Assembly: GCF_014192215.1 (NCBI RefSeq)
Contig: NZ_JACHXP010000004.1
Location: 1 to 64,000 of the forward strand
DNA: 64,000 bases
DNA from: Halomonas cerina
GTDB lineage: Bacteria > Pseudomonadota > Gammaproteobacteria > Pseudomonadales > Halomonadaceae
Reading direction: 5' to 3'
Shown here: piece by piece, positions 12,064 to 23,100 of the stretch
Position numbering within the stretch: position 1 is the first letter of the stretch
Layout: the number at the start of each line of letters is the position of its first letter
Notes under the pieces: generated by a model
Database searches by the model: none
What the model was told of the DNA's origin: nothing
The model's input: the letters and a program-made list of their open reading frames with translations, nothing else
Position numbers and translations under genes: made by a program

Positions 12064-13532
12064 TGCAATGGGAAACCGTGATCGGCCTGGAGGTCCACGT
12101 CCAGCTCGCCACCCGTTCCAAGATCTTCTCCGGCGCCTCCACCGCCTTCGGCGCCGAGCCCAACACCCAGGCCTGCGCCGTGGATCTGGGCCTGCCTGGC
12201 GTGCTGCCGGTGCTCAACGAGCAGGCCGTGGCCATGGCCGTGCAGTTCGGCCTGGGCATCCATGCCGAGATTCCCGAGGTCTCGGTGTTCGATCGCAAGA
12301 ACTACTTCTACCCGGACCTGCCCAAGGGCTACCAGACCAGCCAGATGTACCATCCCATCGTGGGGCCCGGCGAGGTGGAGATCGCCCTCGACGACGGCAG
12401 TACCAAGGCCGTGCGCGTGCACCACGCCCACCTCGAGGAGGATGCCGGCAAGTCGCTCCACGAGCTCTTCTCCAACGGAAGGGGCCACGGCATGACCGGG
12501 ATCGACCTGAACCGGGCCGGCACCCCGCTTTTGGAGATCGTCTCCGAGCCGGACATGCGCAGCGCCAAGGAGGCAGCAGCCTACCTCAAGGCGATCCATT
12601 CCATCGTCACCTACCTAGGGATCTCCGACGGCAACATGGCCGAGGGCTCGATGCGTTGCGACGTCAACGTCTCGGTGCGCCCCAAGGGCCAGGAAGCCTT
12701 CGGCACCCGCGCCGAGATCAAGAACGTCAACTCCTTCCGCTTCGTCGAGCGGGCCATCGAATACGAAGTGGAACGCCAGATCGAGCTGCTCGAGGATGGC
12801 GGCACGGTGATCCAGGAGACGCGCCTGTTCGATCCCGAGGCGGATGAGACCCGCAGCATGCGCACCAAGGAGCAGGCCAACGACTACCGCTACTTCCCCT
12901 GTCCCGACCTGCTGCCGGTGGTGCTCGACCAGGCCTACGTGGATCATCTGCGCGACACCCTGCCGGAACTGCCCGCCGCCAAGCGTGCCCGCTTCGAGGG
13001 CGAGCTGGGCCTGTCCGCCTATGACGCCGGGGTGCTCTCGGCCAGCCGCGAGATGGCCGAGTACTTCGAAGAGGTCAAAGACGTCTGCGGCGACGCCAAG
13101 CAGGCCGCCAACTGGGTGCAGGGCGAGCTCTCCGGAGCCCTCAACCGCGAAGGCTTGGCCATCGGCGACAGCCCGGTCTCGGCCCGCCAACTCGGCGAGC
13201 TGATCCGCCGTGTCATGGACGATACCATCAACGGCAAGGCCGCCAAGCAGGTCTTCCAGGCGCTGTGGAACGACCAGGGCGAGAGTGCCGACGAGGTGAT
13301 CGAGGCCAAGGGCCTTAAGCAGGTTACCGACACCGGTGCCATCGAGGCCATGATCGATCAGGTCATCGCGGACAGCCCGGCCCAGGTGGCCCAGTATCGC
13401 GACGCCGAGCCCGAGAAGCGCGGCAAGATGATCGGCTACTTCGTCGGGCAGGTAATGAAGGCCTCACGGGGCACCGCCAATCCCCAGCAGGTCAACGCCC
13501 TGCTCAAGGAGAAGCTCGACGCCCTGTGCTGA
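12063..13532 (+). CDS. gatB: Asp/Glu-tRNA(Asn/Gln) amidotransferase subunit B
   Basis: 489 residues. tRNA-binding kinase/transamidase subunit: it phosphorylates the misacylated Glu or Asp and amidates it with ammonia from GatA. The N-terminal signature [13 protein letters not shown] and the catalytic-core segments [19 protein letters not shown] and [19 protein letters not shown] are present. The C-terminal helical and YqeY-like tail domain ends [22 protein letters not shown]. Starts within the gatA stop (TGATG). A decayed regulator follows immediately. Confidence 0.97.
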   Translation: MQWETVIGLEVHVQLATRSKIFSGASTAFGAEPNTQACAVDLGLPGVLPVLNEQAVAMAVQFGLGIHAEIPEVSVFDRKNYFYPDLPKGYQTSQMYHPIVGPGEVEIALDDGSTKAVRVHHAHLEEDAGKSLHELFSNGRGHGMTGIDLNRAGTPLLEIVSEPDMRSAKEAAAYLKAIHSIVTYLGISDGNMAEGSMRCDVNVSVRPKGQEAFGTRAEIKNVNSFRFVERAIEYEVERQIELLEDGGTVIQETRLFDPEADETRSMRTKEQANDYRYFPCPDLLPVVLDQAYVDHLRDTLPELPAAKRARFEGELGLSAYDAGVLSASREMAEYFEEVKDVCGDAKQAANWVQGELSGALNREGLAIGDSPVSARQLGELIRRVMDDTINGKAAKQVFQALWNDQGESADEVIEAKGLKQVTDTGAIEAMIDQVIADSPAQVAQYRDAEPEKRGKMIGYFVGQVMKASRGTANPQQVNALLKEKLDALC

Positions 13533-13982
13533 GGCCTGGCACGGGCGCGCGACTGCGCGCCCTGCGTAACCTGAAAGGTATATCCCAGCGCGAGCTGGCC
13601 AAGCGTTGCGGCGTGACCCACTCCAGCCTCTCACTCATCGAGCAGGGCAAGGTGAGCCCCTCGGTGAGCTCGCTGAAGAAGATCCTCGACGCCATCACCA
13701 TGAGCGTCGGCGACTTCTTCGCCATGGACTTGGAGAGCCGCAACCGGGTCTTCTATGCGGCCGACGAGTTGGCCGACGTGGACACCGGCCGCGAGATGAT
13801 CGCCCACCAGGGCGAGGAGGCCGGCGTGCTGCTGGAAGGCGAGATCGATGATCACCATCGGCGCCGACGCTCGGGTGCTGGGCCCCGGCAAGGCCTACTA
13901 CTTCGACACCAACGTCTCCCACCGCTTCCGCAACCGCGATAGCGTGCCCTGTCGGCTGGAGAGCTGCGCCACCCCGGCGTGA
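13526..13982 (+). pseudogene. Decayed PuuR-like HTH-cupin transcriptional regulator
   Basis: The N-terminal XRE helix-turn-helix is intact (LRNLKGISQRELAKRCGVTH, then SSLSLIEQGKVSPSVSSLKK). It is followed by DFFAMDLESRNRVFYAADEL. The text then jumps to DTGREMIAHQGEEAGVLLEGEI, lacking about 30 residues that PuuR proteins have between these segments: an apparent in-frame deletion. Next, one extra base near 13849 (GAGATCGA-T-GATCACC) shifts the frame. The other frame continues the cupin perfectly as ITIGADARVLGPGKAYYF and ends PCRLESCATPA-stop at 13982. PuuR represses putrescine-utilisation genes; puuC/puuA/puuB lie 17 kb away across the accessory operon. A read-through HTH protein could still be made. 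Confidence 0.82.
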
Positions 13983-14179
13983 GCCTTCTGACTGGCCGAT
14001 AATCGCCCCAACATGACGCGGCCAAAGTCGCATTCGTACATTCAGCGACAATCTGATATCGCTCTGTTACGCTTTCCTGAAAAATAGGATACCAATGCAT
14101 CTTACGACGAAAGTTGGGACTACCTCCTCCTCATTGGAAGCAGGTTGTCATCACCAGCGCAGGAAGCTAGGCAGGGAAC
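13983..14179. other. Left flank and leader of the accessory operon
   Basis: 197 bp without a gene. It becomes more AT-rich than gatCAB and should hold the operon promoter. I see AT-rich stretches such as CCTGAAAAATAGGATACCAA near 14075-14095 but no convincing -35/-10 pair. No integrase, tRNA fragment or direct repeat that could be an attachment site is evident. Confidence 0.5.
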
Positions 14180-17100
14180 ATGGAACCATTCTTCGAGCGA
14201 CCCATACTCAACTCGCCCTATGAGTACCCCGGCCGCCATTGGGAGCTGGATGATCAGGGCCAACCCACCCAGAAAATCCTAGAGAAGCGTCGCAAGGCTG
14301 AGTTCATCACCCCTATCCCCAAGCCCAAGAAGCGCAAGGATGGCGGCAAGCAGGCCACCATGGCGTTCGACGAAGGCCTGGGGCTGTCTGATGACGACCA
14401 GCAGTACGATCACACGGCCGTTATTACTGCCGTACGTGAGGAGGTGGACAAATGGCGCCGCCTCCCCAACCCCAGCGACTGGCGCGTGACCCCGGAAACC
14501 GCCCGGCTGCTGCAGCACTGGCGACACCATGACTACGCCGGCATCCGCCCCTTCTTCTGCCAGGTCGAGGCCGTGGAAACGGCCATCTGGCTGACCGAGG
14601 TCGCCCCGAAGATCGGCAAGAACGGCGCTCGCTTCCTGGAGCACCTGGCCAACGCCAACAACGAGGCCAACCCGGAGCTTATGCGCCTGGCGCTCAAGCT
14701 CGCCACCGGGGCCGGTAAGACCACCGTCATGGCCATGCTGATCGCCTGGCAGACCCTAAATGCCGTGCGTCACCCCAACAGCAAGCGTTTCACGCGCGGT
14801 TTCCTGCTGGTTGCCCCCGGCATCACCATTCGCGACCGCCTGCGCGTGCTGATGCCCAATGATCCGGACAGCTACTACAAGAGCCGCGAGCTCGTGCCCA
14901 GCGACATGCTGGAGGATCTGGGCAAGGCCAAGATCGTCATCACCAACTACCACGCCTTCAAACGGCGTGAACGCCTGGAACTCTCCCGAGGTGGTCGCCT
15001 GCTGCTGCAGGGGCGAGGCGGGGATGAGCTGAACACGATCGAATCCGAAGGCCAGATGCTGCAGCGGGTCATGCCCGAGCTGATGGGGCTGAAGAATATC
15101 CTCGTCATCAACGACGAAGCCCACCACTGCTACCGCGAGAAGCCGGGGGACGCCGACGAAGAAGCCCTCAAGGGCGATGAGAAGAAAGAGGCCGAGAAGA
15201 ACAAGGAAGCCGCCCGCCTGTGGATCAGCGGCCTGGAGGCGGTCAATCGCAAGCTGGGCGTTGCTCGCGTGTATGACCTCTCCGCCACGCCCTTCTTCCT
15301 CAGCGGTTCAGGCTACGTGGAAGGCACCCTCTTCCCCTGGACCATGAGCGACTTCTCGCTGATGGATGCCATCGAGTGCGGCATCGTCAAGCTACCCCGA
15401 GTCCCCGTGGCCGAGAATATCCCCGGCAACGAAATGCCCATGTTCCGCGAACTGTGGAAACACATCGGCAAGAAGATGCCCAAGAAAGGTCGCGGTCAGG
15501 GCAAGGAGCTCGACCCCCTCAGCATCCCGGTAGAGCTGCAGACCGCTCTCCAGGCCCTCTATGGCCACTACGAGAAGACCTGGCAGCTCTGGCAGAAGGC
15601 CGGCATCAAGGTGCCCCCCTGCTTCATCGTGGTGTGCAACAACACCGCCACCTCCAAGCTCGTCTACGACTACATCTCCGGCTTCGTTCGCGAGAACGAA
15701 GATGGCACAGAAAATGTCGAGAACGGCCGCCTGGAGCTGTTCCGCAACTTCGACGAGCACGGCAACCCTCTTCCCCGCCCCAACACCCTGTTGATCGACA
15801 GCGAACAGCTGGAGTCCGGCGAGGCCCTGGACAAGAACTTCCGCACCCTGGCCGCCGACGAGATCGAGCGCTTCAAGCGCGAGGCGCTGGAACGGGGCGG
15901 GGCCCTGGCCAACGACCTGCGCGCCGGCAAGGAGATCGACGACGCCACGCTGCTGCGCGAGGTCATGAACACCGTCGGCAAGAAGGATCAGCTCGGCGAA
16001 TCCATCCGCTGCGTGGTCTCCGTCTCCATGCTCACCGAGGGCTGGGACGCCAATACCGTCACCCACGTGCTGGGCGTGCGCGCCTTCGGCACCCAGCTGC
16101 TCTGCGAGCAGGTGATCGGCCGCGCCCTGCGCCGCCAGTCCTATGACCTCAATGAAGAGGGACGCTTCAACGTCGAATACGCCGACGTGCTCGGCATCCC
16201 CTTCGACTTCACCGCCAAGCCGGTGATCGCCCCGCCCCAGCCGCCACGGGAAACCGTTCAGGTCAAGGCCGTGCTGCCGGAACGTGAAGCGCTGGAGATC
16301 ACCTTCCCCCGCGTGGCCGGCTACCGCGTGGAGCTGCCGGATGAGCGCCTCACGGCACACTTCAACGAGGACTCGGTGTTCGAGCTCACCCCGGCCATCG
16401 TCGGCCCTTCGATCACCAAGAACTCCGGCATCATCGGCGAGGCGGTGGACCTCAGCCTCGAGCATATCCGCGACATGCGACGCTCCTCGCTGCTCTTCCA
16501 CCTCACCCAGCGCCTGCTATACACCAAGTGGCGTGACCCCGGCGAGGAGCCCAAGCTGCACCTGTTCGGCCAGCTCAAGCGCATCACCCGGCAGTGGCTA
16601 GACACCTGCCTGGTCTGCAAGGGCGACACCTACCCTGGCCTGCTGATGTACCAGGCCCTGGCCGATATCGCCTGCGACCGCATCACCGCGGCCATTACCC
16701 GTGCCGAACAGGGCAAACGCCCCATCAAGGCGGTGCTCGACCCCTACAACCCCACCGGCTCCACGGTGCACGTCAACTTCCCTACTACCAAGACAGAGCG
16801 CTACGAAACCGACAGCCGCCACTGCCAGCTCAACTGGGTGGTGCTCGACAGCGACTGGGAGGCCGAGTTCTGCCGCGTCGCCGAGGCCCATCCGCACGTG
16901 CTGGCCTACGTGAAGAACCACAACCTCGGGTTCGAGGTGCCCTACCGCTACGCATCGGAAACCCGCAGCTATCGCCCGGACTTCATCGTGCAGGTCGACG
17001 ACGGCCACGGCGAAGATGACCCGCTCAACCTGATCGTCGAGATCAAGGGTTACCGCGGCGAGGATGCCAAGGAGAAGAAGGCCACCATGGATACCTACTG

Positions 17101-17251
17101 GGTGCCCGGGGTGAACCACCTGGGCAGCTATGGCCGCTGGGCCTTCGCCGAATTCACCGATGTGTTCCAGATGCAGGACGACTTCGCCAGCAAGGTCGAG
17201 TCCGAGTTCCACCACATGATCAGCCGCGTGACCGCCAAGCCGGCAGCGTAA
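14180..17251 (+). CDS. Type III-like restriction subunit (SF2 helicase with C-terminal PD-(D/E)XK nuclease)
   Basis: 1023 residues, resembling the BPTD_3080 restriction-endonuclease family and type III Res subunits. Walker A is ATGAGKTT at residues 175-182, and the DEAH-type Walker B is DEAHH at 312-316. The SAT motif (DLSATPF) and the motif VI-like EQVIGRALRR follow. A C-terminal nuclease site is visible: PD with D934 (YRPDFIV), then E954-I-K956 (VEIKGYR), a complete PD...ExK set. Expected role: ATP-driven translocation and double-strand cleavage of DNA lacking the methylation set by the next gene. GC-rich like the host genome. The methyltransferase starts 10 bp downstream. Family identity is strong; target and requirement for partners are inferred. 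Confidence 0.88.
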   Translation: MEPFFERPILNSPYEYPGRHWELDDQGQPTQKILEKRRKAEFITPIPKPKKRKDGGKQATMAFDEGLGLSDDDQQYDHTAVITAVREEVDKWRRLPNPSDWRVTPETARLLQHWRHHDYAGIRPFFCQVEAVETAIWLTEVAPKIGKNGARFLEHLANANNEANPELMRLALKLATGAGKTTVMAMLIAWQTLNAVRHPNSKRFTRGFLLVAPGITIRDRLRVLMPNDPDSYYKSRELVPSDMLEDLGKAKIVITNYHAFKRRERLELSRGGRLLLQGRGGDELNTIESEGQMLQRVMPELMGLKNILVINDEAHHCYREKPGDADEEALKGDEKKEAEKNKEAARLWISGLEAVNRKLGVARVYDLSATPFFLSGSGYVEGTLFPWTMSDFSLMDAIECGIVKLPRVPVAENIPGNEMPMFRELWKHIGKKMPKKGRGQGKELDPLSIPVELQTALQALYGHYEKTWQLWQKAGIKVPPCFIVVCNNTATSKLVYDYISGFVRENEDGTENVENGRLELFRNFDEHGNPLPRPNTLLIDSEQLESGEALDKNFRTLAADEIERFKREALERGGALANDLRAGKEIDDATLLREVMNTVGKKDQLGESIRCVVSVSMLTEGWDANTVTHVLGVRAFGTQLLCEQVIGRALRRQSYDLNEEGRFNVEYADVLGIPFDFTAKPVIAPPQPPRETVQVKAVLPEREALEITFPRVAGYRVELPDERLTAHFNEDSVFELTPAIVGPSITKNSGIIGEAVDLSLEHIRDMRRSSLLFHLTQRLLYTKWRDPGEEPKLHLFGQLKRITRQWLDTCLVCKGDTYPGLLMYQALADIACDRITAAITRAEQGKRPIKAVLDPYNPTGSTVHVNFPTTKTERYETDSRHCQLNWVVLDSDWEAEFCRVAEAHPHVLAYVKNHNLGFEVPYRYASETRSYRPDFIVQVDDGHGEDDPLNLIVEIKGYRGEDAKEKKATMDTYWVPGVNHLGSYGRWAFAEFTDVFQMQDDFASKVESEFHHMISRVTAKPAA

Positions 17252-17261
17252 GGGATTTACC

Positions 17262-20150
17262 ATGGCCAGAAAGACACAATCCACGACTCCCAAGTCCGTC
17301 GAGTCTCTCACCCACGACGAGGCCACGCGGCGCAATATCCCCACCGCCGAATACCAGTCGGTGATGCGCAAGGACGACCAGGCTCCGGTCAGGGTCAGCT
17401 ACCCGCGCGGCAACGGTGAGCTGAGCGAGGAGAAGGAGAACCGCAACCGCGATCTGGACCCCCAGCTGGTCTGGCGCGGCAAGGATCAGCAGGACTGGTC
17501 CGATCTGGTGGTGCACGCTCCGCCGCTCTACATCCAGGAGAAGGTGCACCCCAAGGTGCTGATCGACGACCTGCGCCGGCGCAGCGAGGCCGATCAGCAG
17601 GCCAGCGACGACCAGCACGATCTTTTCGCCGATTTCAACGGCCTGGAAAACGACGCCGCCACTACAGAGTTCTACCAGCACGAGGCCCACTGGACCAACC
17701 GCATGATTCTAGGCGACAGCCTGCAGGTGATGGCCAGCCTGGCTGAGCGCGAGGGCCTGCGCGGCAAGGTGCAGTGCATCTATCTCGACCCACCCTACGG
17801 TATCAAATTCAACTCCAACTTCCAGTGGTCCACCACCAGTCGCGACGTCAAGGATGGCAATGCCGCCCATATCACCCGCGAGCCGGAAATGGTCAAGGCC
17901 TTTCGCGATACGTGGCGGGATGGCATACATTCCTACCTGACCTACCTACGTGACCGACTTACAGTAGCTCGAGACTTATTGACCGATTCTGGCTCCATCT
18001 TCGTGCAGATTGGTGATGAAAATATACACAGAGTTAGAGCGGTGATGGATGATGTTTTTGGAGAGCAGAACTTTGCCAGCTTAATCACCATTCAGACAAC
18101 CACGGGCTTTGAATCAAATTACTTGGGCAATATGTCCGATTTTGTCCTTTGGTACACAAGAGAAAAATCAAGCGGAAAATCAAGACCTCCTTTTTATAAA
18201 AAGGATTTCACGTTGGGGGAAGGAAATGCGAAATGGCTATTTTTTGATGACTTCACCTACCGTGGTGTTAGCACTAAGGAAACTCGAGGCGCACACCCCA
18301 TTCCTAGTAAAGCAAAACCATACTCGCCGGGTGATATGGCATCACAAGGTCGCGCTAAAGATAAACAACCTTTTGCATTTAGAGGAAAAACTTATGATCC
18401 GTGGAAAAAGAACTCTCACTGGAAGGCGAACTATCCGTCAGGCGTTGAGCGCCTTGCCAAGGCTGGACGGATTCATGTAGCCAAAAACTCGATTCGATAT
18501 ATACGATTCCATACTGATTTCGAGCTAGCAGTTCACGGAAATATCTGGACCGATACTGGTTCGGGAAATTTTACAGATGACAAGGTGTATGTTGTTCAGA
18601 CAGCAACAAAGGTCATCGAGCGCTGTCTTTTGATGGCAACCGATCCTGGCGACTTGGTCCTAGACCCCACCTGTGGTTCAGGCACCACTGCCACCATCGC
18701 AGAACAATGGGGCCGTCGCTGGATCACCATCGATACATCGCGCGTAGCGCTGGCCCTGGCCCGCGCCCGGATCATGGGTGCCCGCTACCCCTACTATTTG
18801 CTGGCCGACAGCCGCGACGGCCAGCTTAAGGAAGCGGAAATCACCCGCACGGCGCCCTCCAGCCAGCCTACCCGGGGCAATATCGGCCACGGTTTCGTGT
18901 ACCAGCGAGTGCCCCATATCACCCTAAAGGCCATCGCCAACAACACCGAGATCGATGTGATCTGGGAGCGCTTCCAGGAAACCCTGGAGCCGCTCCGCGA
19001 GCGGCTCAACGACGCCGTGGCAGCCAAATGGGAGGAGTGGGAGATTCCCCGCGAGGCCGGTGAGGAGTGGCCGGAAGAGGCCAAGCAGATTCACGCCAGG
19101 TGGTGGGAGCAGCGCATCGCCCGCCAGCAGGAGATCGACGCCTCTATCGCCGCCAAGGCTGACCAGGAGTTCCTCTATGACAAACCCTACGAAGACAGGA
19201 AGAAGGTCCGCGTCGCCGGGCCCTTCACCGTGGAGAGCCTCTCGCCCCATAGGGTACTGGGCGTGGACGAGAACGACGAGCTGATCGACCCGGCCGTTGC
19301 CGAGAGCGAGGGTGACTACGCGGAAGAGCGCGACTTCGTGCAGATCATCCTGGAGAACCTCAAGACCGCCGGGGTCCAGCAGGCCCACAGGGAAGACAAG
19401 ATCTCCTTCACTTCCCTCACCCCATGGCCAGGTGACCTGGCCTGCGCCGAGGGACGCTTTGTTGAGGGTAAAGGGGTCGAAGGAGGCGACGAGACAGCCG
19501 GCCAGGAGAAACGCGCCGCCATCTTCATCGGCCCCGAGTTCGGCACCGTCTCCCGCCCGGACCTGGTGGCCGCCGCCCGCGAGGCCGGCGACGCCGACTT
19601 CGACGTGCTGATCGCCTGCGCCTTCAACTATGACGCCCATTCCAGCGAGTTCGACAAGCTAGGGCGCATACCGGTGCTCAAGGCGCGCATGAATGCCGAC
19701 CTTCACATGGCCGACGACCTCAAGAACACGGGTAAGGGCAACCTCTTCGTCATCTTCGGTGAGCCGGACATCGATATCCTCGATGCCGCAGGCCCGAATG
19801 GAACAGGTGACGGCGAACCGGGACAGATCCAGGTCAAGGTCAACGGGGTCGACGTCTTCCATCCCAACACCGGCGAGGTCCGCTCCGATGGCGCCGAGGG
19901 CATCGCCTGCTGGTTTATCGATACCGACTACAACGAGGAGAGCTTCTTCGTGCGCCAGGCCTACTTCCTCGGTGCCAACGACCCCTACAAGTCGCTGAAG
20001 ACCACTCTCAAGGCGGAGATCGACGAGGACGCCTGGGCGACCCTCCACAGCGATACCTCGCGACCCTTCGCGAGGCCGAAGGCGGGGCGCATCGCGGTGA
20101 AGGTAATCAACCACCTCGGCGATGAAGTAATGAAGGTGTTCCGGGTATAA
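17262..20150 (+). CDS. Beta-class site-specific DNA methyltransferase (Mod-like)
   Basis: 962 residues. The amino-methyltransferase motifs appear in the order catalytic DPPY (176-179, YLDPPYGIKF) then the SAM-binding FxGxG equivalent (DPTCGSGTT from D468). This is the beta-class order of type III Mod enzymes, expected to make N6-methyladenine or N4-methylcytosine. The target-recognition region lies between these motifs. That stretch (about 17935-18660) is strikingly AT-rich while both flanks are GC-rich, a sign of cassette exchange. The long C-terminal part (residues about 520-962) contains VRVAGPFTVESLSPHR, typical of large Mod proteins paired with this Res family. Likely protects host DNA from the upstream nuclease. 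Confidence 0.9.
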   Translation: MARKTQSTTPKSVESLTHDEATRRNIPTAEYQSVMRKDDQAPVRVSYPRGNGELSEEKENRNRDLDPQLVWRGKDQQDWSDLVVHAPPLYIQEKVHPKVLIDDLRRRSEADQQASDDQHDLFADFNGLENDAATTEFYQHEAHWTNRMILGDSLQVMASLAEREGLRGKVQCIYLDPPYGIKFNSNFQWSTTSRDVKDGNAAHITREPEMVKAFRDTWRDGIHSYLTYLRDRLTVARDLLTDSGSIFVQIGDENIHRVRAVMDDVFGEQNFASLITIQTTTGFESNYLGNMSDFVLWYTREKSSGKSRPPFYKKDFTLGEGNAKWLFFDDFTYRGVSTKETRGAHPIPSKAKPYSPGDMASQGRAKDKQPFAFRGKTYDPWKKNSHWKANYPSGVERLAKAGRIHVAKNSIRYIRFHTDFELAVHGNIWTDTGSGNFTDDKVYVVQTATKVIERCLLMATDPGDLVLDPTCGSGTTATIAEQWGRRWITIDTSRVALALARARIMGARYPYYLLADSRDGQLKEAEITRTAPSSQPTRGNIGHGFVYQRVPHITLKAIANNTEIDVIWERFQETLEPLRERLNDAVAAKWEEWEIPREAGEEWPEEAKQIHARWWEQRIARQQEIDASIAAKADQEFLYDKPYEDRKKVRVAGPFTVESLSPHRVLGVDENDELIDPAVAESEGDYAEERDFVQIILENLKTAGVQQAHREDKISFTSLTPWPGDLACAEGRFVEGKGVEGGDETAGQEKRAAIFIGPEFGTVSRPDLVAAAREAGDADFDVLIACAFNYDAHSSEFDKLGRIPVLKARMNADLHMADDLKNTGKGNLFVIFGEPDIDILDAAGPNGTGDGEPGQIQVKVNGVDVFHPNTGEVRSDGAEGIACWFIDTDYNEESFFVRQAYFLGANDPYKSLKTTLKAEIDEDAWATLHSDTSRPFARPKAGRIAVKVINHLGDEVMKVFRV
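17935..18660 (+). other. AT-rich target-recognition segment of the methyltransferase gene
   Basis: Within the otherwise GC-rich gene, codons about 225-466 switch to A/T-ending usage (for example GAAAATATACACAGAGTTAG near 18020). The normal composition returns abruptly just before the DPTCGSGTT motif. The segment coincides with the interval between motifs IV and I, where beta-class enzymes carry the target-recognition domain. Boundaries are judged by eye. Confidence 0.75.
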
Positions 20151-20168
20151 GCACAAGGAAACGATGAC

Positions 20169-23100
20169 ATGATCGAAGGCGCAAGGAAGCTCCCCGTCCA
20201 CCACCTGACCATCCGCGTGCCCTGGCATGACAACGGGTGGCAGGGCACCTTCTGCCACAACCCCTGTAGCAATACCAGCTGCACCATCCTGCCCCGCATT
20301 GCCACCGGGCGTGACGACCGCCATGAAACCGAGCATGCCGGCGAGAGCCTCGAGGGGCTGGAGCGAGACCAGCTACCCCCCTGCGTGGATGAGCACGGCA
20401 CCATCATGGCGCCCTTCCCGCAATCGCTGCTGAAACACCATCCCTATGCCAAGACGTCGGAAACCACGCACGGACACTTCGCCCCGACGCCCTACACCAT
20501 ACCGCCCTACTCGGCCGCCGCGATTCCCTTCCGCTGGATGCTCAAGGATCAGGCGGAGGGCAACGACCGCACCGGGGTCACTAGCCGGGCGGAGGCCTTG
20601 CAGCTCGGCTACGAAGTCGCGCGCGAACCCGAGCTGGGCTTTGACACCAACTGGGCCCAGGAAGGCACCAACCAGCGAATTCTGCTGGATACCTTCTTTA
20701 GCGCGGCCAAACCCGAGCAGTCTCTGGTGTTCTTCTACGCCAAGCGCACACCCCTCGCGGAAGACCCCCGCCGCGTGATCGTCGGTGTGGGCCGGGTGAA
20801 GAGCGTGGGCGCACCCACAGAGTATCGCTATGCGGGAGAGTCCCGCCCAACGGACCGGATCACCGGCTACCTCTGGGAGCGCAACATCACGCACTCCATC
20901 CGGCCGGATGTCAACGATGGCTTCCTGCTCCCGTACCAGGAGCTGCTGGTACTGGCTGAACAGGATGACACCATCGACCTGACGGACTGCGCCGCCTTCG
21001 CCCCTGACGAGTACTTCGAGAAATACTCCTACGGTAGCGAGCTGCTCCCTCAGGACGGCGCCATCGCCTCGCTGCTGGCCCTGGAGAAGGCTATCAAGGC
21101 TATGCGCCATCTCCTGGAGGCCCCCTGGGACGACTTCCTGGAGTGGATCGACCGCGAACTGAACCGGCTCTGGCAGGTTCGTGGCGCCTTCCCGGGCCTG
21201 GGGTCCGCCCTGCATGCCTTCGGCCTCCCCCACGGCAACCTGCTGGCCTGGCACCTGCTGGGCGACAGCGAACGACCGGTCGACCCCTGGCCGCTGCTCG
21301 GCGAGGCCCTGAGCCACCCCGACAGCCTGCCGGACTACCTTAGCGAAGGGATCGGCAAGACCCAGCGCCAGAAGTGGGAAAAACTGCCTGACGAACGCCG
21401 CGACCTGCTGATGCTGCTGGCCCGCTTCAACCTGTCCAACGATCAGGCGCTGCGCTGGTACCAGGCCACCGAGCGTGAATCCGCCAGGATCGGGCTGTCG
21501 GACAAGGAGATACTGGCGAATCCCTATCTCGTCTACGAACAGGACCGCCTGCAGGAAGACCCCATCGCCTTCTCGGTCATCGATCGCGGACTCTTTCCGC
21601 CTGAGACGCTGCGCCAGGCATTCCCGATACCGGAACCCAGCCCGGTGCATGAAGCCATCGACGAACGGCGCGTGCGTGCGCTCATGATCCATGTGCTGGA
21701 GCAAGCCGCCAGCGACGGCCATACCCTGCTGCCCGCCAGCTGGTTGATCCGGCGTGTACGCCAACAGCCGATGAAGCCTGACTGTCCGCTGGATGCCGAT
21801 ACCCTGTCGGTTGTCGAGGAGTGTCTCTCGCCGGACATCGCCGGCACCGCCATGGCGGACGAGCCGGCCTACCAGCTGCGGCGATTCACTGAGACCTCGC
21901 AACTGATCAGAAGCGTGATCACCAAACGCCGCAAGGGTACCCCCAATGGCGGCGAGCACGACTGGCTGGCTCTGGTCAACCGGGCGATTGACGGAAATGA
22001 GCTGACAGCGGCCCTCGACGATGACGACCAGCAGGCTCGCAAGGAGAAGGCCGCCGCCCTGGAGCAGATCTATCGGTCCCGCGTATCGGTACTGATGGGC
22101 TCTGCCGGTACCGGCAAGAGCACCCTGCTGAAGGCCCTCTGCGCCATCGAGTCGGTCACTAATGAAGGCGTGCTACTGCTGGCACCTACCGGCAAGGCGC
22201 GCGTGAGGCTCGAGCAGGCCAGCGGGATGGCCGGCGAGGGCAGGACGATTGCCCAGTTTCTCAATGGCCTGAACCGCTACGATGGCAAGACCGGGCGCTA
22301 TTACGTCAACAGGTCGGCCCCAAAGTCCTCGGCGCACAGGACCGTGGTGATCGATGAGTGCTCTATGCTGACCGAGGAGCAGCTGGCGGCCCTTCTCGAT
22401 GCCACCCAGGGCGTGGCTCGGCTGATTCTGGTCGGGGACTCTCGGCAGCTTCCACCCATCGGGGCCGGCCGCCCTTATGTGGATATCGTGGAGCACCTGA
22501 AACCGGGTAATGTCGAGAGCTTGTCCCCGCGGGTGGCACCGGGCTATGCCGAACTCACGGTAACGATGCGACAGCAGGGCCACGCGGAAAACGTACGCAC
22601 CGATCTGCTGCTTGCCAATGCCTTCAGCGGTCGCCCCCAGGATGCGGGTGCCGACGAGGTGTGGCATACCCTCGGCGGGACAGAGTCCCCCTTCGTGAAA
22701 CTGGTGCGCTGGAACGAGCCGGATCAGTTGCAGGCGAGGCTGATGGAAGAGATGGTGGCAGAGCTGGGTGAGCTCGACTCCATCAATGATGAAGTTGGAC
22801 TCGAGGAGACCATCGGCGGTGTGCGCTCTGAATTCAAAGGCCAGACCAACGTCTTCTTCAACAACCGCTACAAGGATCTCTCGGGAGCGTCAGAGAAGGC
22901 CGAAGCGTGGCAGATCCTGTCCCCGGTGCGGCAAAGCCAGGTCGGGGTGCTGGCTCTAAATCGAGCCATACAGCAACAGTTTCGCAAAGATTTCATCGGA
23001 AAGGCGAATGCTACAGGATACAGACGTGTCATTCCGAGCCCTGCAGGTCCGGAAGGCATCATTTACGGTGACAAAGTCATCAACATCCAGAACAACAAAA

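Noticed and set aside
13983..14179. Attachment site or integrase scar left of the accessory operon
   Set aside because: No integrase or tRNA fragment seen, and no direct repeat matching the right flank (30850-31188) by eye.
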